Source: JAHEJB01 sp041748175
GTDB taxonomy: Bacteria; Bacteroidota; Rhodothermia; Rhodothermales; Rubricoccaceae
Assembly (NCBI GenBank): GCA_041748175.1
Contig: JBGTDU010000048.1
Coordinates: 1-18,047, forward strand
Direction of reading: 5' to 3'
DNA length: 18,047 bases
The notes below the pieces were generated by a model. The model was not told where the DNA came from. It saw only the letters and a program-made list of their open reading frames with translations, and made no database searches. Shown in pieces: positions 13,362-18,047 of this stretch. Within the stretch, counting starts at the first letter, position 1; each line of letters opens with the position of its first letter. A program made the position numbers and the translations under genes.

Positions 13362-16136
13362 TCAGCGGACCAGAATGAGCTTTCCGGTGTCAGAAAACGC
13401 CTCAGCTTTTAAGCGATAGATGTACATTCCGCTCGCCAAGCCTTCGGCGTTCCAGGTTCGGAGATGGCGCCCCGCGTCCTGCTCGCCATCTACCAGAACT
13501 GCGACCCGGCGACCGAGAAGGTCGTAGACGGATAGCTCCACCGCAGACGACGCGGCAAGCTGGTAGGGAATGTTGACCGGGCCGTGAGCCGGGTTGGGAT
13601 AGGCCGCATTAAGCGCGAAGTCCAGCGGCAGCGCGCCAATGTCCCCGCTGTTGGCATCGGCAAAGGCATCGGTGCCGATGATGAGGCGGAGTCTACGCAG
13701 GGGTTCGAACGCCGAGATCGTCACGGAAAGGAGCCCGCTTTCTGTGCTCAGAGCAGTAGCCCGGTCGAGGTCGATCACGCGGACGCCGTAGCCGTCGGGC
13801 AAGACGCCCTCATCGACGAGGGCAACGCTGACGGGCATCGGAGCCGAACGAAGCAACTCGGATGTCGCTGTCACTTCGACCTCCCAAACGGATCCTTCGC
13901 CGGTGTCGGGCTGGTAACTGTGGGCGAGTCGCACGGCTCGCGGGTTGGCGTCCGGCACGAAGCTCAGACGGATGTGCTCGCCCGGCGGCGGCGGCTCGCC
14001 GATGTCCATAGCGTCACGCCCATTGCGTGCTTCGGCGGCGAAAGCGGCCAGATTCTGCGTGTCGCGAAGTCCGGCCGCTGTCGTGGCAACGAGGCGAAGG
14101 CCATAGCCGACACGCGCGTCAACAAACGGAGTTTCTCCGGGAAGCGCTCCTGCGGGGGCCTCCATGGGGTCGACGCTCACTGTAATGGCCTCGTCGGTCC
14201 GGTTCTCGACGAAAGCGCCCTCCCATGGCACCAACAGGTCCTGATCGAGTGCATACTCCACGCCATTCCACGCCGCAGGCGGCCCAACCAACTCACTTCC
14301 GGAAATCCCATCCCAGAGAACTGGGAATGCGAACGGCGAGGCAATCTGGTTGAAACCCGGTTGCAAGACGATGTCGAAAGGTCTAGAGGCATCAACCGAT
14401 TGGCCGTTTTCTACATCAAAAGGTTCTGAGAAGCGCGTAGCCAGCCAGACCGATGTGCCTGGCGTGAGTTCAGCGCCGATATCGGGAAACTCGGCATAGG
14501 CTTCCTGATCTGGAAGCCATCGCAGCAGCCTCCATAGAGATGGGATGTAGTTGCCGTAGTCATCCGCAAAGACCGCTGATGCGCTGGGCTCCACGAGGTC
14601 GACTGGTATGGAGACCATGCGGTACGAACCATCGGGCGGGGGTGGCGCAGCCGTTAAGGCGGCATCCACCGCGACCCGTAAATGCGCAGGGTTCGCTTCC
14701 GGATCTGCCGAAGGAAAGGTGATGACTTCAGTGTCGTCTGAGAGTTCAATGTAGTAGTCAACGCCTCGAAGCGTAACGGCGGCGGAAGGAATGGTTGCCT
14801 CGTAAGCGTCACCCGTCTGGATGAGTGGAATGGCCGAATAGTTTGATGAGCCGCTCAATCGATAATAGAGATCTGCACTCGTGGGTTCGAACCCCGTGAC
14901 TTGTACCGCAATATCTAGATCCTCGTCCACGGTGGGCTCCACTAAGGGAATTACGTTGATCGCTCCTTCGGTGACGTTTAGTGAGATGGTTACGGACGTT
15001 CCGAGCGGAGGAATTCCATCGTCCAGAGCGGTCAGAGCCACCTCGTGCAATCCCTCCTGGCCGCTTTCGGGTGTAAAGATCAGTTGGATGGTCGCAGGAT
15101 TTCCGGGCGTTGTTGGCGCGAACAGATTTGGGAGGGTAGGAGCATCTACACCAATCGTTGTCGTTTGTCCGGTCTCGGGGCTGATAAACGTGAAGGTTTG
15201 ACTGAACGCCTCCCCTACCTCTATCGTGAACGTATCGCCATCGCTGAAGCCGCTTGCCACGGGTGGAATATTGCTCGAGCTTGCACCGGTATTGAAGCAA
15301 ATCTGTGACCCGTCGAGGAAACTTACGCCGTCGGCGTTTCCGTCCGGTCCGTCGTAGTCGGCGCCTTCGTGGTCGAATCGACCATACTGAAAGAAGCTCA
15401 CTCCATCCCCCGCGTTGGCGCCCACAGTTGAAGGCGTTCCTCCAAAGCCTTCAGTGCCGCCGGAGAAATCGCCCGTGGTCCAGGACATTTCACCATAACC
15501 AAAACAGACATTGTTTCCACCGGGAAGAACCGGTGTATCCGTAACAACAACTTGAAACGTATTCAGTTTGTCGTCATGGACGGAGAAGTACCCTACTGCC
15601 TCCCAGTGTGCGACGAAAGCGGACGATCCATTGAACGTAGTCTGCTTGAAGTACACGAGGCCGCAGGTCTCGCAGCCTGTATCGACATCCGCCCAGAAAG
15701 GCGCGATCATGGTGAAGTTGGGGCTTGGGAAGCCAGTGGCCGTAAACGTTGAGAAGCACTCCACAAACGAGATATTCCCATTGTTGTTGACGCATACGTC
15801 GGGATGCGTCGTCCCGTAGAACTCGAGATCAAAGCCAAGAGGCACAATCCCGGAGGAACCGTCGTCATTGCGCGGAATTTCCGTCCAGCCGCCGTCGCCG
15901 GGATAGGAAACCAAAAGCCCACCTTCCGAATGAGCAACCGGCGTAGCCTGATCACCCAGAGACGGCGTTACCGCCGCGCGCGCCGTACCCACCTGTTCTT
16001 GCTTCCAGGCACGGTACTCTTCTCCGAAAGCATTCGTTGGCGGGGCGTCCTGGGCTCGGGCGACTGAGCATAGAAAAAGCGCGGCCCATGCCAGCGATGC
16101 GATGCGCGACAATGTGCTAGGTGTGGTAGTTTTCAT
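13362..16136 (-). CDS. NIDO-domain surface protein with T9SS sorting domain
   Basis: A 924-residue secreted protein. Signal peptide 1-28 ('LAWAALFLCSVARAQ'). Residues about 95-282 form a NIDO (nidogen-like) domain: 'VPLGFDLEFYGT', 'CVNNNGNISF', 'MIAPFWADVDTG', 'CFGYGEMSWTTGDF', 'GANAGDGVSFFQYGRFDHEG' and 'DGSQICFNTG', with six cysteines (115, 127, 155, 158, 211, 280). An Ig/cadherin-like segment follows (about 285-390), then further beta-rich modules. The last 90 residues are a type A sorting domain ('NAAYPNP', 'VYDLLGRRVAVLVDG', 'GLASGMYIYRL'). The expected fate is export by the T9SS and display or release at the cell surface. NIDO domains occur in extracellular adhesion proteins, and the ligand here is unknown. 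The start is ATG 16136, with no SD. Confidence 0.92.
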   Translation of the reverse strand: MKTTTPSTLSRIASLAWAALFLCSVARAQDAPPTNAFGEEYRAWKQEQVGTARAAVTPSLGDQATPVAHSEGGLLVSYPGDGGWTEIPRNDDGSSGIVPLGFDLEFYGTTHPDVCVNNNGNISFVECFSTFTATGFPSPNFTMIAPFWADVDTGCETCGLVYFKQTTFNGSSAFVAHWEAVGYFSVHDDKLNTFQVVVTDTPVLPGGNNVCFGYGEMSWTTGDFSGGTEGFGGTPSTVGANAGDGVSFFQYGRFDHEGADYDGPDGNADGVSFLDGSQICFNTGASSSNIPPVASGFSDGDTFTIEVGEAFSQTFTFISPETGQTTTIGVDAPTLPNLFAPTTPGNPATIQLIFTPESGQEGLHEVALTALDDGIPPLGTSVTISLNVTEGAINVIPLVEPTVDEDLDIAVQVTGFEPTSADLYYRLSGSSNYSAIPLIQTGDAYEATIPSAAVTLRGVDYYIELSDDTEVITFPSADPEANPAHLRVAVDAALTAAPPPPDGSYRMVSIPVDLVEPSASAVFADDYGNYIPSLWRLLRWLPDQEAYAEFPDIGAELTPGTSVWLATRFSEPFDVENGQSVDASRPFDIVLQPGFNQIASPFAFPVLWDGISGSELVGPPAAWNGVEYALDQDLLVPWEGAFVENRTDEAITVSVDPMEAPAGALPGETPFVDARVGYGLRLVATTAAGLRDTQNLAAFAAEARNGRDAMDIGEPPPPGEHIRLSFVPDANPRAVRLAHSYQPDTGEGSVWEVEVTATSELLRSAPMPVSVALVDEGVLPDGYGVRVIDLDRATALSTESGLLSVTISAFEPLRRLRLIIGTDAFADANSGDIGALPLDFALNAAYPNPAHGPVNIPYQLAASSAVELSVYDLLGRRVAVLVDGEQDAGRHLRTWNAEGLASGMYIYRLKAEAFSDTGKLILVR

Positions 16137-16194
16137 GGCTCTTGGCAGAGTGCGGCCTGTGTATCAGCGAACAAGGACGAGATCGGTGTTGAAT

Positions 16195-17493
16195 TCAGTT
16201 ACCCGCCGGCGGAGGCGGCGGATCAGGAATCGGCTCGCCGCCGGATGGGTCGAGGGGTATTTCAGAGGTGGGCTCGCGGGCTTCTTCGCCTGGCACCACG
16301 TAAGCGCCCAGGTTTTGGTTGAGGAGCGTCAGTCGGCTGTCGACCAGTCCCTGCCCGATCAGTGTGAAGCCCGCTCTGCGCGGGGCCGCGAGCGCCATAT
16401 CCACACCGCCCGCGACATCGGCCATGGCCTGCGCTTCTTGCGCTTTCTGGGCCGCTTCCGCAAAACCCGGGTCCAGCCTGACGGCCTCTCTATAGAATTC
16501 AGCCGCTGAAGCAAACCGGCTCGCAACCTCCTCCTGCAAGCCTCGGCTGAAGGCCAGGAACGCCTGGATGTTGCGCGTCGGCACATGCTCGATCTCCTCT
16601 CGGGCCGCGGGCGTCGGTTCAATGCCGAGTTGGGTGAGGAGGTCGTAGACGATCTCCTTCTCCAATGCAAACAGTTCGGCCAAGCCGGCCTGCCGACTGG
16701 ATAGGCCGGGCAGCGGATCCGTCGGCCACGCCCACATCGCCACGTCGGTGCGAAGTTGTTCGCTCCGCACGTCCAGCACGCCGCCGACCACGCGGCCACT
16801 TCGGAGGAGCAGACCGAGCCTAGGCGCCGTGGTCGCGTCGAATTCCGCTCCCTGCGTCATTTGCAACTCATTCAGCAGCGTGTGCAGGCGCACCCGTTCA
16901 ACCACGCGAAGCCCTTCCACGGAGGCGAGATCCACCGTCAGCATTTCACTGAGCCCGCGTCCAAGCGGCTGGTAGAGGGTATCCGGCCCTTGATAGGTTA
17001 GCGGGAAGACAGCGATGGCCTCGGTTACGCCATCCGAAGTCAGCGACTCTTCGGCTTCGACCAGCGCAGCGAGTTCCTCGCGGAGCAGCTCGCGAAGCAG
17101 CCAGCCATGCCGGCCGGCCATCAACTGCTGAAATCGGGAATTAGTCGGCAGATCGCGGTAGCGCGCAAAAACGCCAAGCGCCTCGTCCGACCTATTCAAG
17201 CCTTCTTTGCTTACGCCGAGGTAGTAGAGCGTCTTTGGGTCCCGGGAAGCGGCGCCATCGGCACGCATCAGCACCTCGTGTGCGCGCTGGAAATTGCCCG
17301 TTTGCGCGTAGGCCTCTCCGAGATCGCGGAGCGCATTCATATCGGAGGGGTTCGCCTCCGCTCTGGCTTCGAGCGCCGGAAGGCGCTGCTGGTATTCCTC
17401 GGGTGTGAGGGTTCGCGGTGTGGCGCAGGCGGCCAGAGAAAGCGCACCGGCCAATAAAAGCAGATGCGGAGAAATGCGGGAGCAACTAAGCAT
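16195..17493 (-). CDS. Lipoprotein with TPR repeats and CsgG/FlgO-like domain
   Basis: A 432-residue lipoprotein. Its N-terminus has a signal with lipobox L-A-A-C (Cys23), followed by Ala-Thr, which suits outer-membrane sorting. Residues about 48-115 form two TPR-like helical pairs ('ALRDLGEAYAQTGNFQRAHEVL', 'TLYYLGVSKEGLNRSDEALGVF'). Residues about 158-260 ('AIAVFPLTYQGPDTLYQPLGRGL' to 'VVERVRLHTLLNELQ' and 'APRLGLLLRSGRVVGGVL') match the CsgG/FlgO-type fold. Another TPR lies near 310-350 ('FASAAEFYREAVRLDPGFAEAAQKA'). The C-terminus is Pro/Gly-rich and disordered. CsgG forms the curli secretion channel, but CsgG-like TPR proteins of this sort are uncharacterised. It lies 40 bases after another CsgG-like gene. 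Confidence 0.82.
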   Translation of the reverse strand: MLSCSRISPHLLLLAGALSLAACATPRTLTPEEYQQRLPALEARAEANPSDMNALRDLGEAYAQTGNFQRAHEVLMRADGAASRDPKTLYYLGVSKEGLNRSDEALGVFARYRDLPTNSRFQQLMAGRHGWLLRELLREELAALVEAEESLTSDGVTEAIAVFPLTYQGPDTLYQPLGRGLSEMLTVDLASVEGLRVVERVRLHTLLNELQMTQGAEFDATTAPRLGLLLRSGRVVGGVLDVRSEQLRTDVAMWAWPTDPLPGLSSRQAGLAELFALEKEIVYDLLTQLGIEPTPAAREEIEHVPTRNIQAFLAFSRGLQEEVASRFASAAEFYREAVRLDPGFAEAAQKAQEAQAMADVAGGVDMALAAPRRAGFTLIGQGLVDSRLTLLNQNLGAYVVPGEEAREPTSEIPLDPSGGEPIPDPPPPPAGN

Positions 17494-17533
17494 GGGATCG
17501 GAATCTTGGCGTGAACTTCAGCGATGAAAAGGG

Positions 17534-18047
17534 CTACTGGCCACGAGCGGCGGCCATAAGCGGACTCAGGCCATCTACACGGCGTTGGGCGCGGGTGTAT
17601 GTTGGATCATGCTCCAGCGCTTCCTGGAACTGTGCCTGAGCACCTACCAGGTCGCCCAACTCAACGAGTGCGAGGCCTTCGGAGTAGGCGAGCATGGCAT
17701 CCAGCGAATCGGTTTCGCGGCGCTCACCGATGTCCTCCTGGTCCAGCTCCACATCGATCGCCTGCGCCACCTGCCCGCTCAGTTGTTCGATGAGCTGGAA
17801 GAAATTGTCCGGTTCGCCAATGACCTGCTCGGCCAGCAGGATTTCTCCTGTCTCGACTTTCACCAGGCGCGAGCTGATCCACATCTGGCCGTTGTGCGCG
17901 GTGAACGCGCCGAAGAGAACGGCGGTGGCACCGAGAAGCCGCCCCGCCTGCACGGCCGATTGCGGATCGACGCGCCCTCCCTCCTGTTGTAAATCAAGCT
18001 CGTCGAGGAGCCACTGAATGCGCTCGCGCTCGACCACTTTTAGATCA
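17534..18047 (-). CDS. CsgG-like protein with C-terminal TPR (start beyond the window)
   Basis: The frame runs off the right edge, so the first part of the protein is missing. What remains (about 171 residues) begins 'DLKVVERERIQWLLDELDLQQ', then 'DPQSAVQAGRLLGATAVLFGAF' and 'WISSRLVKVETGEILLAE', the classic CsgG-family pattern for the central domain. A TPR unit follows near the end ('AMLAYSEGLALVELGDLVGAQAQFQEALEHDP'). CsgG proteins assemble in or at the outer membrane, but the missing N-terminus prevents checking for a lipobox. It is the upstream partner of the lipoprotein at 16195-17493, with 40 bases between them, and the two domain plans are similar, suggesting duplication or a hetero-complex. 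Confidence 0.82.
   Translation of the reverse strand, partial: DLKVVERERIQWLLDELDLQQEGGRVDPQSAVQAGRLLGATAVLFGAFTAHNGQMWISSRLVKVETGEILLAEQVIGEPDNFFQLIEQLSGQVAQAIDVELDQEDIGERRETDSLDAMLAYSEGLALVELGDLVGAQAQFQEALEHDPTYTRAQRRVDGLSPLMAAARGQ

Noticed and set aside
13584..14429. Plus-strand open frame of 281 codons opposite the NIDO protein gene
   Set aside because: Antisense to a continuous, domain-supported frame; product resembles a codon-mirror sequence.
14881..14900. GTGGGTTCGAACCCC, similar to a tRNA T-arm
   Set aside because: It lies inside the NIDO protein frame, and no acceptor, D or anticodon stem can be found around it.
1..18047. CRISPR arrays, transposases, phage genes, toxin-antitoxin pairs, rRNA genes
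   Set aside because: I looked for regularly spaced repeats, DDE or HUH motifs and RNA-gene landmarks and saw none.

Overview
This window most likely comes from a GC-rich member of the Rhodothermota/Rhodothermia branch of the Bacteroidota group (Rubricoccus/Rubrivirga/Salinibacter-like) or a close relative. Two large secreted proteins end in a type IX secretion (T9SS) sorting domain. There is also a GWxTD-domain protein, and many starts lack a clear Shine-Dalgarno sequence. The lineage call is an inference from protein families and composition, because no rRNA or other taxonomic marker is present.

Left end (1-1.65 kb): the 3' part of a secreted beta-repeat protein with a T9SS-type C-terminal domain, a strong hairpin, then a small DUF1059 gene with a perfect ribosome binding site. 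This stretch looks richer in GC than what follows.

Middle (about 1.7-7.25 kb): a patchwork of short, mostly single-domain genes in mixed orientation. In order these are a doubtful small ORF, a DUF3095 nucleotidyl-cyclase-like protein, a 91-residue protein of unknown function, a 313-base non-coding stretch with palindromic structure, a translationally coupled AHSA1/SRPBCC plus DUF1801 pair, a DinB-like protein, a reverse-strand pair (unknown 95-residue protein then DUF427), a monoacylglycerol-lipase-like hydrolase, and a divergent cold-shock-domain protein. It reads as an accessory region of independently acquired genes, but no integrase, transposase or canonical attC site was found.

Right part (7.26-18.05 kb): every gene is on the minus strand. 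Read in the direction of transcription they are a CsgG-like TPR protein (cut by the window end), a TPR/CsgG-FlgO-like lipoprotein, a NIDO-domain T9SS cargo protein, an outer-membrane beta-barrel protein, a GWxTD protein, TsaC (threonylcarbamoyl-AMP synthase), AsnRS, a guanine/cytidine-type deaminase and an iodotyrosine-deiodinase-like flavoprotein. The upstream half is an envelope/secretion set. The downstream half is a tightly packed cytoplasmic set with overlapping start and stop codons (GWxTD/TsaC 4 bp, AsnRS/deaminase 4 bp, deaminase/IYD 1 bp). TsaC and AsnRS have a plausible functional tie, because TsaC supplies t6A37 for ANN-decoding tRNAs, which include tRNA-Asn.

The items most worth a second look are the bacterial iodotyrosine deiodinase with its complete Glu-Tyr-Lys signature in an operon with a purine-type deaminase, the AsnRS with a roughly 60-residue charged insertion, the tandem CsgG-like proteins next to a NIDO/T9SS surface protein, and the structured non-coding element at 3706-3821.
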